64,000 bases of DNA from Yamagishiella unicocca (taxonomy: Eukaryota; Chlorophyta; Chlorophyceae; Chlamydomonadales; Volvocaceae): assembly GCA_003116995.1 (NCBI GenBank), contig BDSL01000019.1:806001-870000 (forward strand), given 5' to 3'. The translations under genes were made by a program, and so were the position numbers. Each line of letters starts with the position of its first letter. Within the stretch, counting starts at the first letter, position 1. Below are positions 8,441-21,600 of this stretch, one piece after another. Under the pieces are notes generated by a model. The model searched no databases. It was given only the letters and a program-made list of their open reading frames with translations, and was not told the DNA's origin.

Positions 8441-9108
8441 TAGCTGGCTGAAGGCGCCTGGTGCCGCAGCCAGCTGCGGCACTAGCTTTTGGCGCATCAA
8501 CTAACCCTGTGCCACCAGGCTAATGCTGCAACACTGCCTTCCGGCGATAATCTATCAGCAGTCCCTGTACAGCGACGCGACGTGGCAGCCCCATGGTTTC
8601 CAATGTTCAGCAGGGGCAAGACGGATACGCAGCAATGAAACGGGAAGCCTGTAAAACAACATAACGGATAAGAAAACACAAAAAGGCTCGAGCTGTCTTT
8701 GCTCTTTCACCATGAAACAGCGGCGATAAGCAGCAAAGCGCAAGCACGCTATTTCAGTATCCCTATTTTAATGGAAACTGGCATCATGGAAAACCCTCCA
8801 AGCAAAACGGATGGCAATTGGAATCGCGCACCCTTCCTCCCACGTAGACGGTGTCTGGTGAAGTAATATTCGAGTGTGAAGATGCGGCCTACAACCACTC
8901 TGCACGTAACAATTACAACAACAACACTCTGCACGTACATGATAGCATGGTGACATACTCACATACACCTCTTGTCGCTGCACTGTCCTTCTCTGCACAG
9001 CTAGGACATGCACTTGACTGTAAGTGATGCCTCTGATCCGACACGCATCTGCAAGCCGCTGCACAACAGCCATGAAAGGATCAACGCGGCGGTCTGATAC
9101 TGCGGTCC
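8441..9108. other. Probable 3' untranslated region of the BTB gene and spacer
   Basis: No coding pattern was found. A reverse-complement TGTAA polyadenylation signal lies at 8913-8917, about 190 bp past the BTB stop, so 8900-9108 is likely its 3' UTR. The rest is moderately AT-rich spacer next to the LINE palindrome. Confidence 0.5.
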
Positions 9109-10916
9109 TCATGTTGCCCGGCGCAGCGTCATCGTGCCCGTGATCTTGCCGTCCCGCAGGTACTCGGACCACGCAGCCAGGGGGCCGCCGCTGTCACCAT
9201 CAGTGCTGCCAGCAGGCTGATGCTGCCGGAGTTGAAGCAAAGCTTCATAGCCCCAGCTGCTTCCTACTGACACTTGGTCCCTTGCACCCGTGAATTCCCC
9301 AATTTTGTCGTTCCGGACGCCGTTCTTCCAGCGGTGTACGACCAGCCGAGCATCCAGTGGGACCACGGCGGCCGGTAGTTCACGCACTTTGAAGAGCCGT
9401 GAGCCTGCCACCATGAATGCGGGCGGCAGCTGGCAGTGAACAAATAGCCCCCCGGACGCTTGTCCATGAGTGTAATGGGCCCGTGGAGTCCATTGGAAGC
9501 CCCCAGAAACTATATCCGGATTGAAGTCGAGGGAAATATAGCCCGGCCGTAGCTCTTCCAATTCCTCCTTCAACTTCTGCTGACTGACGTGCAAGGTGAA
9601 GGAGCGGCCGTTTTTGGGAATGCACTGGGGCCGTGGCCCGGCCTGGTAAGTAAATGGATGTAGCTCCAAGAACTTAGAACCGGCCCTTTCCAACGCCTCC
9701 CGCTCGCATGCCTGGGCGGAGGCAAAGCTGGTGATGAACGCAGCCTCCATGACGCCCACAGGAAACCAGCCAGCGGGCAGCTGGGGAACCGTTTCGAAAT
9801 CTAGTGCCAGTGCCGGCAAGACCAGGCTGAGGTAGGGGCGGCTCAGCTGCACCAGACGAACCCGGCGGCACAGCCGCTCGCGAACCTGGGCGTCTGTGCT
9901 GTCGTAGTTGGCCCGCATCCATGTGGCCAGCAGCATCAGCACACTGGACTCGTTGTCGGTACCAAAGTCATCGGATTCCAGCAGCGCCTCCAAACCGACG
10001 GCCGGCAGCGCAAGCAATTGCTTCCTAAGCGCGGGCGTGTTGAGGGCTGCCAGAGCGTCGCCGAAATGCGCCACTAGCAATGGCTTAGCCGTGGCAAGGA
10101 CTCCACAAAAGCTAGGCTCCGCTTCAGCTTCATGCCACAATGCCCAGTCCGCATACAGGTCCAGCACCGGCAGTGACCGATCCTCACTGCAGCTTGCTCC
10201 AGGAGCCGCTGCACCACCACTGGCCTGCGTGCCGCTGCTCGCCAGCTTGCTCTTTATGACCTCATCGCATGCGGCTGCGCAGCCATCTATCTGCATGTAG
10301 GCACCCTGCCGGCGCACCTCGAGCGCATCTCGTATGCTGCCCGCCTGCACCTGCCCAGTGTAAGCGAACGCAATGGCGGCGCGGGCGCTGGGGATTTCCT
10401 CCTCGCTGCCCAGCGGCACAAGCAGCTCGGCGGTCGAGGCGGCGCTGGCGCCTCCTCGACCGCCAGCTGCGTGCGCGGGTGCTGACGGGTCAGGTTGCTG
10501 TTGCGCTTGCGGCCCGGGGTCCACTAGGCTCTCATCGTTGACTAAATCTGGAGACAGCAAGCCTAGAGGCCGCTTCACTCCCCAACCCTCCAGCTGCAAC
10601 ATTTAGCAATGCCGGTACTACATCAGCAGTCGCCGACGGAGCAGAAGTCCACTTCGGCACAGGGCGAGCCTACCTGAACGGCGAATATGTCTGATGCATA
10701 GCGCAATACAAACTGATGGCCACGTATCGGGTCACCGAGGAGTCGCGATGTTGTGAGCTTGTGGGCCGAGCCTGTTGGCGCCCCATCCTCCAGAAGCTGT
10801 CGTTTGCACGGCTCATTTTGTGGTATATAAAATTTGATCACGCAGTCTGAATCCTTGTCGGAATCAAATAACTTGCAGATGGCACTGGCGACGCGCCTGT
10901 TTACTACGATGTCCAT
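9109..10916 (-). CDS. BTB-BACK domain protein, complete
   Basis: Two exons: 10916..10674 (81 codons) and 10593..9109. The junction falls between FAVQ and LEGWGVKRP with a CAG|GTAGGC donor and TTGCAG acceptor, giving a protein of about 575 residues. Residues 1 to about 170 form a BTB/POZ domain (DSDCVIKFYIPQ, HQFVLRYASDIF, ARAAIAFAYTGQV) interrupted by a Gln/Ala/Gly-rich insertion. Residues of about 230-330 resemble a BACK helical domain (LLESDDFGTDNESSVLMLL then ATWMRANYD). The C-terminal 200 residues are unassigned but contain regular alternating hydrophobic strands. BTB-BACK proteins usually recruit substrates to cullin-3 ubiquitin ligases; that role is inferred. The truncated gene at the left edge is a close paralogue in the same orientation. 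Confidence 0.85.
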
Positions 10917-11634
10917 GGCTGGAGCTGGACTAAAGAGGCGGAGACTAATCTTTAATGCAATCGATGCTCCATGGAAGCTATGGATCTGTTGTCGTGTCCG
11001 TGTGAGTGCAACGTAAGGCGTACGCCCTAATTATGCCTCAGGCAGGGCACGATCCTTTTTATCAGCAAATATTCTGAGTCCCCGCCTGCAGGACGGCAAA
11101 GACGATTCATGGGCCGATTGATTGATTATTACGAGCTCTTGGAGCTCGTAAGGCCCAGACGAGCCAGGAGGCTCATGGACTGCTAACCAGAGGAATTTAT
11201 GAGCTGTGATGCAAGAGCTGTACGGCAGTTGGGAGAAGGACAGCTGGACAGGAGCCGCATGGGGACGAGCATAATGCAATTCGGGCTGCGGTCACACAGC
11301 GCTGAAGTGGCCTCCCAATAGACCCCGGACCCTACTTGGCAAAATCACCCTGACGAAACTACCCAACCAGTTCCTACCCATCCCCATTCGTCCATGGCTA
11401 CGCTGAACACAAATTGATAGCATACGGTATTTTGCTGTTCATTGGCATACTCGAACACACCTGTTGGTCTCGCCTATCCGCTCTCGCACACCGCCTGCGG
11501 CCCTTAACGGCGACGAACCCCTCCCTAGTTCCGCTGCCCACTGCATCCCGCCCACTGCCTGCCTGCTCCACCCATCCTACTAGAATACCATGTTTCTTCG
11601 CGTTCACGGTCCTCCCTGCCTGGCCCCAACGGGA
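10917..11634. other. Spacer between BTB and RFC3 genes
   Basis: The first 80 bases resemble the 5' flank of the paralogous BTB gene (597-700), so the duplication included promoter-proximal sequence. The rest contains no recognisable exon. No TGTAA signal for RFC3 was found on the minus strand here, so its poly(A) site is unknown. Confidence 0.5.
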
Positions 11635-14600
11635 TTACGCCAGCCCGCATGACACCATGTAGTTCTTTACGATGCTCATCACCTTGGCCACAAAGGCCTC
11701 CAGGTGAAATATAGCCTTGGCCCCCTCCTGCAACCGCTGCTCGAAGATGGCCGCTTGTTGGACCGTCTCGACCTGGGAGCGAAGGGAGCGAAGGGTCGGT
11801 GGACGATAGGCGCTTTGTGTTTGTTTGCTGCGGGGCGGACAGGTTGCCGTCTGGTTGAGCAATGGTGTGGCGGCCGCTGGGTAGGGGCATCTATGCGCAG
11901 CGGAGAGGGGCTTCAGGTCTAAGACTTTTAGGGTTTTATACCTATTGAGTTTTAGGGCTTTTACCGCACCAAGCCATGAGATACAAATCCTCCAGCGTGC
12001 CCTTATGACAAGGCGCACGCAATGTCTGGTTCCTTACACCTTGCCCTTTGCCCCTTGTCGAACCAAAGAGGCAAGGCGTGAGTATACTTGCGTACATGGA
12101 CTAACATCGCCAGTCAGCAGCCCTCACCGCACTCCAGGGTTGTCAGCTGCCGCGTGCCACATACAGGTAGGCGCACCCACCTTGATCTCGTCATCCATCT
12201 TTTTGAGGAGCTCCAGCAGCAGTTGCCGAATGATGAGTTCCGGTGGGACGCAATTTGCCAGGAGCTCGTACATTTTCCCTCGCACCTGCACGTCAGGAAA
12301 CAGCCCTTTTGGCCCTCGCGCAAACAGACACACGTCGATGATGTGCGAGGCACATACACCCAGCCGCAACGATACGTGCGCCGGCCCACATCCAGGCAAT
12401 GAGCCCAGCGGCTTACCTAGACGACTGCCTGCATCGCAATACCCTCACCCTCACCCACGACCGGCCTTCCTCTCTGCACGGCCCGTCGCCAGCCCACCCG
12501 CACCCAAGGGCCGCGCCACCCACCAGAAATAGCTGCTTGGGCGACTGCTCGTCCATGATGTTCCGAGCCACCTCCGCGACGTACAGCTCCCAGTCGGCGC
12601 GTGTGGGCTCCTGGTCCTCACCGAAGGGGTAGCGCTCCACCTTGCACACCTCCAGGGCCAGAAGCGCGCTGCCGGGAGGGGACCGGGACAGGGGGCAGGG
12701 AGGGGGCCAGGGGCAGCGGAAGCCGGTGCATTGATGAAGGCGGAAGGGCATGGCGGGGGCGGGGCGGGGACCGGGGGGAGAGTAAGCCGGTGCATTGACG
12801 GATGCGAAAAGGCATGGCGGGGGCGGGGCTCGAGGGAAACCGGGGGCGGGGGCGGGGCTCGAGGGAAACCGGGGGCGGGAGCGGGGAGGGGTCATGGCGG
12901 GGGCGGGGGCGGGGAGGGGTCAGGGCGGGGGCGGGGAGGGGTCAGGGCCGTGCGGAGCGCGGGCGTCGGGCAGCGCGGAGGCGTTTTGTTGAGAGGGCGA
13001 GGTTTTGTGAGCGGTACAGCGTCCATTGCACCGCCTGCCAGTCACATCCACAACCTTTGCGGCTGTCGCCCCTCCGCGCCGCCGCCATTGCATCCCTCTA
13101 GCGCCATATCGGCACAGTATCGTCATGTAGGTTGCCGCTGCTCCCCGGTCATCACGTTGGCGACGCATCACTGGCAGCACCCGCCAACTGGCAGCACCCA
13201 GAGCCGCCTCCGAGACGCACCGTCGCAGGTTGCGGGCCGAGTAATCGACCAGTCGTGCAGCGAGCGCGGGCGGCAGCGCCAAGCTCTCCTTCTTCGCCAC
13301 GCCCGCCAGGACGTCCATGACCTCGTCATTCGTGGGCGCTGCTACACGCACGCACAGGCACCGCGACCGCACCGGCTCCATCACCTGATCGCCACAACGG
13401 CACCAGCAACACCAGCAACACAATGACAGGCTCGATTAGTGACAGGAGGAGGACGAGCAGGAGGAGGAAGGGACGGGCAGTAACAGGCAGCAGCAGGCGG
13501 CGCCACGTCTGGAATCAGGATCGTCGACTTATTCCCACACGAACAAGTAGGAATGCGATAGTCCCCGCCCAAGACAAGTTGTAACGCGCCCGCCCCACTC
13601 GGCCCCACTCGCTTCCTCCAAGTCGCAGCCACCATCAGGGGCACCCACCTTGGACACGTTGCTGCACACCATGACGAGGCGGCACGCCGACGAGTACTTT
13701 TCCATAGTGCGGCGGAGGCCCTGCTGCGCCTCCTTGCTCAGCCGGTCAACCTCGTTCAGGACGAGCACCTGCCGTTGGCAGTTGGCCGTTGGAAAGCGGG
13801 GTGGAGTTCAGGCGGGGAACGCACCGCGGTGCAGGGTAGGCGGTGTCGTTTTCCTCCCGACGACCACCATCCGAGCCGGAAGAGAGAGCCGGAAGCCGCC
13901 CCGTGTGTTCGTCCAGCCCGCCAAGACCTCCTCAAGCCCTCACGTCCGGTCCCACATTGCCAGCCAGTGCTTCCTTCTCCCACTGTCCCCTCAGCAGCTT
14001 AGTCTCCCTTCTACGCCGCACCTTGAACCCCTTGGCGCCGTCCACTCCCAGCGGCCTGCTTCGCGCCATGTCCTTAATGATCTCCTGCACCACGTAGCGG
14101 TCGTTGTTGCCCACATCCGCCGGGTTGAGCTCCAAGTGGTACGCGGAGGAGATGGTAGTCAGCTCCACCTCCAGCTTGCGGCTCGGAAGCTGTCGTACGC
14201 GGCATGCCGAGGACGAGTTAGTTGCGGTAGGTGCGCAGATCTGGGCAATGTAGAAGCTGGTGAGAGGAGGCGGGCGAGTGGTTGAGTTGCGAGAGTCGGC
14301 GGCCCGGTAGGTCGGGGGGAGTGCCGTGTGTCGTGGTTGGAATGCGCGTGCATGGCCTCCCAGCCGCACCCTCCGCCCTCCCCTCCCACCTCGATCTGCC
14401 AGGGCTTGGTCTCCACTCGGAGCTGAGGACGGGAGCGAGCCGAGAAACGGGGATTAGCGGGGAGGGTTGGTTGGAGAAAGGCCACAACGCGTCGCTATCA
14501 GAGCACCGTCCGTGGCCACTGCCTTTGTTTTTGTTGGTGCACCAATACACCATACTTACACCCGTAGTAAGCAGCCATTTTTGGTGTACTTCCCCTGGTC

Positions 14601-15080
14601 TGGGCCCGCAGCCCAGCGCACCTTCTCCACTCCAGGACCGTAGACGGCGCGCAGGAGCGCCATGACTAACGTCTTCTTACCCGCCCCGGGGGGCCCATAG
14701 AACAGCGTATGGGGGAAGTCTCCCGTGGCGATCTGCGAGCATGGGTACGTGAGGGGTTTTGTGACCCGCTATTTGGAAAAGCCATGTTCACGAGAAAGTT
14801 ACGACGCGCATCGCCTTGGGTTTGCATACCAGAAGACCGTTACTGCCGGCCCATCACCACTTCTCCCAAACGTTGGAAGCCGCAAGACTGACAACGGGGG
14901 AACGTTCCCAACCTTACCAACTTCTTAAGGTTATCCGCAATCTGCTTATGCAGCACGAATTTGTCGAGTGTTGGTGGTCGGTACTGCGTAAGCGAAAGGT
15001 TAGGGTGTGGAGGCAAATTATCGAAATGCATTTTTTGGCGCGCACACGCATCTCGCTGGTACCTTGTCCACCCAGAGCAT
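11635..15080 (-). CDS. RFC3: Replication factor C subunit 3 (clamp loader)
   Basis: Ten exons rebuild a 355-residue protein without frame loss: 15080..15063, 14983..14918, 14732..14622, 14422..14390, 14189..14022, 13768..13649, 13384..13221, 12668..12524, 12285..12181, 11772..11635. It begins [15 protein letters not shown]. Key motifs are Walker [10 protein letters not shown] (residues 41-49), Walker B-like VLNEVD (135-140), the RSRC arginine-finger box (178-181) and the C-terminal collar with [14 protein letters not shown]. Length and all landmarks match the RFC3 family. It is part of the RFC1-5 complex that opens PCNA and loads it at primer-template junctions, in the nucleus. The first exon is only 18 bp. 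Its start codon is 537 bp from that of the divergent XRN gene. Confidence 0.96.
12720..12960. repeat. G-rich minisatellite in RFC3 intron 7
   Basis: A short GC-rich array of imperfect units built on GGCATGGCGGGGGCGGGG, with two GCTCGAGGGAAACC segments (near 12829 and 12859) and a repeated GCCGGTGCATTGA block. The plus strand has many closely spaced G-runs, so G-quadruplex formation is possible. It lies wholly within an intron. Confidence 0.75.
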
Positions 15081-15617
15081 TTTTATGGAGGCACAAAAAT
15101 TAAGACTAAAAATAAATGTATTATCAAACTTAGCAGTGGGCCGGTTGCCGCGCTACGTGGTGCAATGTAACTTGCTACAAGAATGCTCTGTCACCGCTCA
15201 GCAGGGTGCTGTCACAGATGAGATTAGTAATCCTCGCATATAAAACTGTCTCAGGAATGCGTGTGGGTGCATGTTGTGCTGTTGAAGTTGCCTCACCGTA
15301 CGGCGTACCCCGAGACCCGCCGGGTCCATTCTTACCAAGGGCAATGTTCATGTCTGCAACCCATATGATCTCGCACCTAAACGTGAGGCCTGCAGCCTTT
15401 CAATTTTCCGTTTGGCTTGGACATACACGGAATGCACTCAACCCTCGCAAATTGAAGGTTACAACTTGATTTAGCTTGGAAAGTTTTTGCCTCGAATCGC
15501 AGCATGAGGATTTCTAGCATATCTGGATTATTCTAGGCGGAGTTTTCTGGTAGGCTACGAAGGAGAGTTGAATACTCCAGCTTGGAGTGCTGCTAAGGAG
15601 CTTGTTGTGGGAGCGCT
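15081..15617. promoter_or_regulatory. Bidirectional intergenic region, RFC3 / XRN
   Basis: 537 bp between two divergent start codons. It must hold the 5' UTRs and core promoters of both genes. No TATA box or other element could be assigned with confidence. Confidence 0.45.
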
Positions 15618-18600
15618 ATGGGAGTTCCAGCCTTCTACAGATGGCTGAGCCAGAAGTAAGAGCCGCGGCGGCGGGTCCTAAGCTTCTGACGGCGGGAACC
15701 CAGCGTGGGGCTTCGTGCGACCTTTGCCCCTTCTCACAAGGATGTCCAGTACTCTGCACTGTAACGAAGCTTGACTGACGATGGATTCGTGTCGGGCGCA
15801 ACCTTAAGCTAGATAGTCAGCCGGGTCTTGACTGTTGAAGCAATAAAATATTGCTCGTTCTGTCGGTATGATGCCACCCAGGTATCCCAAGATCGTGAAA
15901 GATTGCATCGAGGAGTTTCCAGAGCTGATAGATGGCGTGGAGGTGCCGGTGGACACATCCACGCCAAACCCCAATGGCATGGAGTTTGACAACCTCTACC
16001 TGGTGCGTCATCTGGACGTCGCGGCGTCTGCTGTCGTTCATGCAAGTTGGTCCAACCCGCCACATGCATAGACCGGTGGAGTGTCTGGCGGAGACGGCTT
16101 GGCATCTACGCGCAAATGGCCACTGCGATACGTGACTCGCTGCCGTCCCATCTCCCATTTGTAACCGCAGGACATGAACGGCATCATCCATCCATGTTTC
16201 CATCCAGAGGACAGGGTGAGTGTTGATCGCTGAATTTGCTTGGTACGGGCACTGGGGAGGGGGCCTCGTGCTCCATGCCAATAGGGCCATCAGCGGGAGG
16301 AGAGAAGAAGGCCGTGGTCCGGCTCCAGTGGGGAGGGTGCGGCTGCATGGAGCGCCGGGGCACTCAGTGGGCCAGAGGTGCTGCTGGCCACCCACACTCG
16401 CCACCCTCGACAGCACAACAGCCCAGATCCACAGAAGCAAGCACGCGACGCAACTTGGGCTTCACCAGGGCCTGACTTGGTCTTTGCCGGGCAGCGGTAT
16501 ACGTGAGGATAGCACAAGGAAGCCTATCACCATCATATGATCCTGCTTGTCTAGCCACCGGAGAGGAGCTGATGCACCAACCGGACGTGCGCTCCTCCTC
16601 ACCCTCACCCGCCCCGCCAGCCCGCCCCCACCACGGAAAACGAGGTCTTCGTCATCATCTTCGACTACATCGACCGCCTCTTTTCCATCGTGCGGCCCCG
16701 CCGGGTGCTCTTCATGGCCATCGGTGCGACTGCGTCGCTGCGGGACGGCGGGCGGAGCGGGGGGGAGGCCCCCCCGGTGGGGGCATGCCTAATGAGGGTG
16801 GTGGCCACGTCACGAACCATGGGGGCTGCGGATCGCCCATGGCTTGTTGGGGGGCTCGATGTGAGGGCCATGGTCGGAGCCGTCAGCTCCAGGGGCTCGC
16901 GTCGGCTGCTTCGGGAAGCAGGGGTCGGGACATGGGGAGTGGGGACATGGGGTATGGGGTCAAGGCATGGGGTCGGGAAATGGGTTGTAGGGACATGGAG
17001 GGGTATGGCTGATCTGGGTCGGTCGAGACCCAGCAAAAGGAAGATATCAGGGTACAGGAGTAAAGGCCCGCCTGCGCCCTGGGGACTCACAGACCGGACG
17101 TGATGGTCCTTTAGCGCATGTTGAGAAATCCCGTCGTGCACGCCACACCGTAGTGGAGGCCAATCCCACCCACTCACCGGGGGGTGCGTGGCTCTATTCC
17201 CGTCAGGTCACCGCGCTCCCCCACTGCCACCTCCCGCACATCCCACCCCATTCAACCCCGTGTTCCAAACCCTTTTCCGGCTAACTTGTGCACGGTCCCC
17301 CCCCCTACACACACACGCAACCCACCCCCGCACGTGCAGACGGTGTGGCTCCTCGCGCCAAGATGAACCAGCAGCGCAGTCGCCGCTTCCGCGCGGCGCA
17401 GGACACGGCGGAGAAGGAGGCGGAGGAGGAGCGACTGCGGGCGGAGTTTGAGGCGCAGGGCATCAAGGTGGGTGGAGCTGGGACCGGGGCAAGGCGGCTG
17501 GGCTGGGCTGCTACTCGGGGGGAGTGGGGGCTGGAGTGCTTTGCACGGCGTGTGGGAAGGTCCTGCGCATGCGTGGTGGTGGTGGTGGGGCTGGTCACAT
17601 CCGATGTGGGTCGGAAGGACCGACCCCTGAGCTGAACCCCGACCAACGACCAAACTTGTCCAACCATGTACCTTGACCCGCATGCATCTCTTGGAAAGGC
17701 TATAGAGAAAAAGCGGCATGGAGAAAGGAGTAAAAAGGGGTTAAAAGGATTCAATCGGGATGGACGACATTCCCTTGGTGCCGTACCTGGGATCCGCACG
17801 TTGACGCGGACGAGCTAGCCGACCGCCATGTCGCCGAAACCGTACGGCGCTCACCCTGCTCTGCACCCCCGCTCGAACTCGCAGGTGCCTAAGAAGGAGA
17901 AGACGGAGCTGTGGGACAGCAACACCATCACGCCCGGCACGCCCTTCATGCACCGCCTGAGTGTCGCGCTGCAGTACTACGTGCACTTGCGCCTGAACAA
18001 CGACCCGGGATGGCGGGGCGTGGAGGTGCGGAGGGGGCGGGGAGGGTATCCAGGGACGGGGATACCAGGGACGCGGGTACCAGGGACGGGGCCGGATCCA
18101 AACGAGGGGTTCAAACGGGGATGACTTGGGCAGGCGCTGGGTGAGGGGTGTGTGGCCCTGGGCTCTTGAAGCAAGGAGAAGGGGTGACCAAGAAGCGGGG
18201 GCGCATTGGGATGGCGCGGAGGCAGGGCGGGGGGTGACTTGGTGGTATCGGTTGTACCGAACCAAAGCAGGGCTTCGACCTGAGGCAGGGCGGCGGGCGT
18301 CCAGAGGATGATCCTTCTCCTCCTCCTCCACCGCCTCCTCCTCCTCCACCGCCGCCGCCTCCTCCACCTCTCCCCATGCAGGTGGTCCTGTCCGACAGTA
18401 ACGTGCCCGGCGAGGGCGAGCACAAGGCCATGGCCTTCGTCCGCGAGCAGCGGGGCCGCCCCGGGTGGAACGCCAACACGCGGCACTGCGTGTACGGCCT
18501 GGACGCCGACCTCATCATGTTGGCCCTGGCGACCCACGAGCCGCACTTCGTCATCCTGCGTGAGGTCATCTTCAACGCAGCGGGGCCGGTGAGCTCCGGG

Positions 18601-21600
18601 GGGCGCACGGCATGAGGGGGGCGGCGGGTGAGGGCGGAGTAGGGAGCGCGGGAGGGACGTGGCTGGGGAGGGAGATGAGGGGCTGGAGGGAGGTGGCACC
18701 CGCTCGGGAAGGTGGTTGATGGTTGGAGGATGAGGGAGGTGTGTGGTTGGTCCGTGTCTGGATGCCTGGGCTGGGCCGCGAGCTACGTGTTGTTACGTTT
18801 AGCCTACCCGACCACCCCTCGCCGTGTGTGCCGTACGCCCGCAGGACCCCAGGGAGCAAATGCGCGCGCAGATGTTGTCTCGCAACAATCCCAACGCACC
18901 CGAGCCGGAGAAGGAGGAGAACAAGCCGCAGGTGGGGAGGAGGGAGCGCGTGGGGTTTTATATCCGCGAATCCACGGGAGCAGGGGGGTGCGGGTGTTTA
19001 GGGGCGCTCTCCCACGGAGTCGGAGTCCGCGCTATTGTGGCAGAAGGGTGCAAGGGATTCAACACCTACCTGGCTGGCAGGGTGTACGCGGCTGCGCTCT
19101 CAAGGGGCCAGGGGCCAGCGCCCATCCCTGCGGCCACAAGCATCGCCTGCCCTGCCCTGCCTTACACCTCGCCTCGCCGCACCCATCGCGACCAGGTGGC
19201 TCGGAAGCCGTACCAGTTCCTGTTGGTTTCGGTGCTGCGCGAGTACCTAGCGCTGGAGCTCAAGGTGCCGGGGCTGCCCTTCCCCTTCGACCCGGAGCGC
19301 ATCTACGACGACTTCGTGTTCATGTGCTTCTTCTGCGGCAACGACTTTCTGCCGCACATGCCCACGCTGGAAATCAGGTGCGGACCGCCAGGACGGCGCG
19401 GCTGGCCGGCTACCTGGAGGAGCGGGGGGAGCGGGTGGGGCGCGAAGGCGACACCACTGGGACCCACCCAACCACCCAACCACGCATCCAGCATGCATCT
19501 CAAAACGTCTGTTCTAAACGGTTTTTTCGGGCATCCACGGGTCTCCCTCGAACCCAACCACACACACTTGCGGAGCACCATGTGACCCTCCCCACTCGTT
19601 TCCACGTCCTGCACGCAACCCAAGCCGCAACCCTCATTCGTACCTATCTATCTACGCATCTATCTACCTATCTATCTACTGACCTACCTACTGTCACCGC
19701 CGCCGCCACCGGCCTCGTCGCGTCCAGGGAGGGCGCCATCGAGCTGATGATGCGGGTGTACCGCCAGGAGCTGGCGGGGCTGGGCGGCTACCTGGTGCAC
19801 GGCGCGGACGTGAACCTGGCGCGCGTGGAGGCCTTCATCCGCAAGATCGGCGCCTTCGAGGACGTGATCTTCTCCAAGCGCATGCGGGAGCTGCGGAGAC
19901 AGAAGGACCGCCTGGCGCGACAGAAGGCGGTGCGTGCGGGAGGGGGGAGAGGGGATGGGGGAGGGGCTCCACTCTTGGGGTGGGGTGGGGTTGTGAGGAC
20001 AGCGCGTGTACGAGGAAGCGGAGGATGAAACGGTTCGTTAGGTACGTTTGGATGGGGTGGGGTGGGGTAGGCAGGGAAACCACTGGAGCAGCAACGTGAA
20101 GGGGTGGGGTGGGGTAGGCAGGGAAACCACTGGAGCAGCAACGTGAAGGGGTGGGGTGGGGTGGGGTAGGCAGGGAAACCACTGGAGCAGCAACGTGAAG
20201 GGGTGGGGGTTGGGGGGGGTTTTGGGCAGCGGACTGGCAGGCCGTAGGGCATGCTGCATCGCTGCTGCATAGCGTCGTACTTTAACCTACTATAACTGTT
20301 TAATTTGTGACTACTGTAACTACCTAGTACCGGCGTCCATCCATACGACTCGTGCCCATGTGCCGCCTACGACCGTGTTACAGGACCAGGCCCGCCACAA
20401 GGCCAACAAGCGCAAGTTCAGCGCGAGCGACGCGGCGCCCTCCAGCGGGCACGTGGCTCGGGAGCTGGCGGCAGGCCACATGAAGCCGCTGGGCCGGGAG
20501 CAGGTGTCCGCAGAGCACGAGGCGCAGGCGGCAGCGCGGAGGGACGCCAGGCGGCAGCAGCAGCAGGGGGGCGCCAATGGGCACCCGGCGGGGCGTGCTG
20601 AGGGCGATGTCAAGCCGCCGAGGGCGCCGCTGTTTGCGAGTAGGACCGCGTCGCGTGGTGGGGGAGGGGAGGGGAGGGGAGGGAAGGAGGGCGCGTGTGT
20701 GTTTGCGAGTGGGGGGGGCGCTAAGCTGGCGGGGCGGGGCGGGGCGGTGGTTAAGCGGCCGGAGCTGGCAGTCTGGCCCGTTCCTCTGAATCAGCGCCGA
20801 CGTATGGCTCAGCATCGCGACGCCCTGCGGCCTCAGAACCTGGCTCGACTAGTTCGCAGTAGTTCGCCGAACGCACCTCCTGCCTCGCATGCGTACGGCC
20901 CCCTCCCCCAAGACGTATTTCAGTCTCGAAATGTCTGTTCTAGACGTTTTTTCTCGCATCCACGGATATTCCTCGCAATCCCCCCAAAATAAGCCGCTAG
21001 ATGGAAACTGTCCCTGACGCTCCGTCGTGTCGCCTCCCCCCCCGTGCGACAGCCGGTGGCGACCTGCCGCTTCCTGGGCCCCCCACGGGCCCCGTGCCGC
21101 CGCTAAAGCCCATGGACGATGCGGATGCCAACAAGTCGGCGGCGCAGCGGCTGAGGGAGCGAATGGCGGCGGGCAAGAAGGGTGCGGCGGCCGCACCGGC
21201 AGCGGCACCGGCAGCTAGCGGCGCTGCGGGTGAAGGCGCGGAGCAGCCGCCAGCGGCCTCCGAGGGGGCGGTGAAGGCGGAGCCGGAAACAAAGGCTGAG
21301 TCGGAGGCGGAGGTGGAGGTGCCCCGGCAGCGGAGGCGGCTTAGCGGCGACGCTGACGTGGCGACGTCGTCTCCGGTGCAGACGGAGGCGGCCGAGGTCG
21401 CTCCGGAACCGGAACCTGTCGGCGAGGCGGACGGAACCGCAGAGTGGTCGTTTTCGGAGCTGCAAAACATGGCTGTACGGCCGGACAACTTGGGCGGAGA
21501 CGGGCTGGCGGAGGTTTCGGAGGAGGAGGCCTTGGACGTGCTCGCGGGTCACGTGGGGCCGGACGACGAGAGCGAACTGGAGGTGCGTTCGGGGCTGGGA

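Noticed and set aside
20041..20215. CRISPR-like array
   Set aside because: Units are directly adjacent with no unique spacers, lie in a eukaryotic intron and contain simple GGGGT runs.
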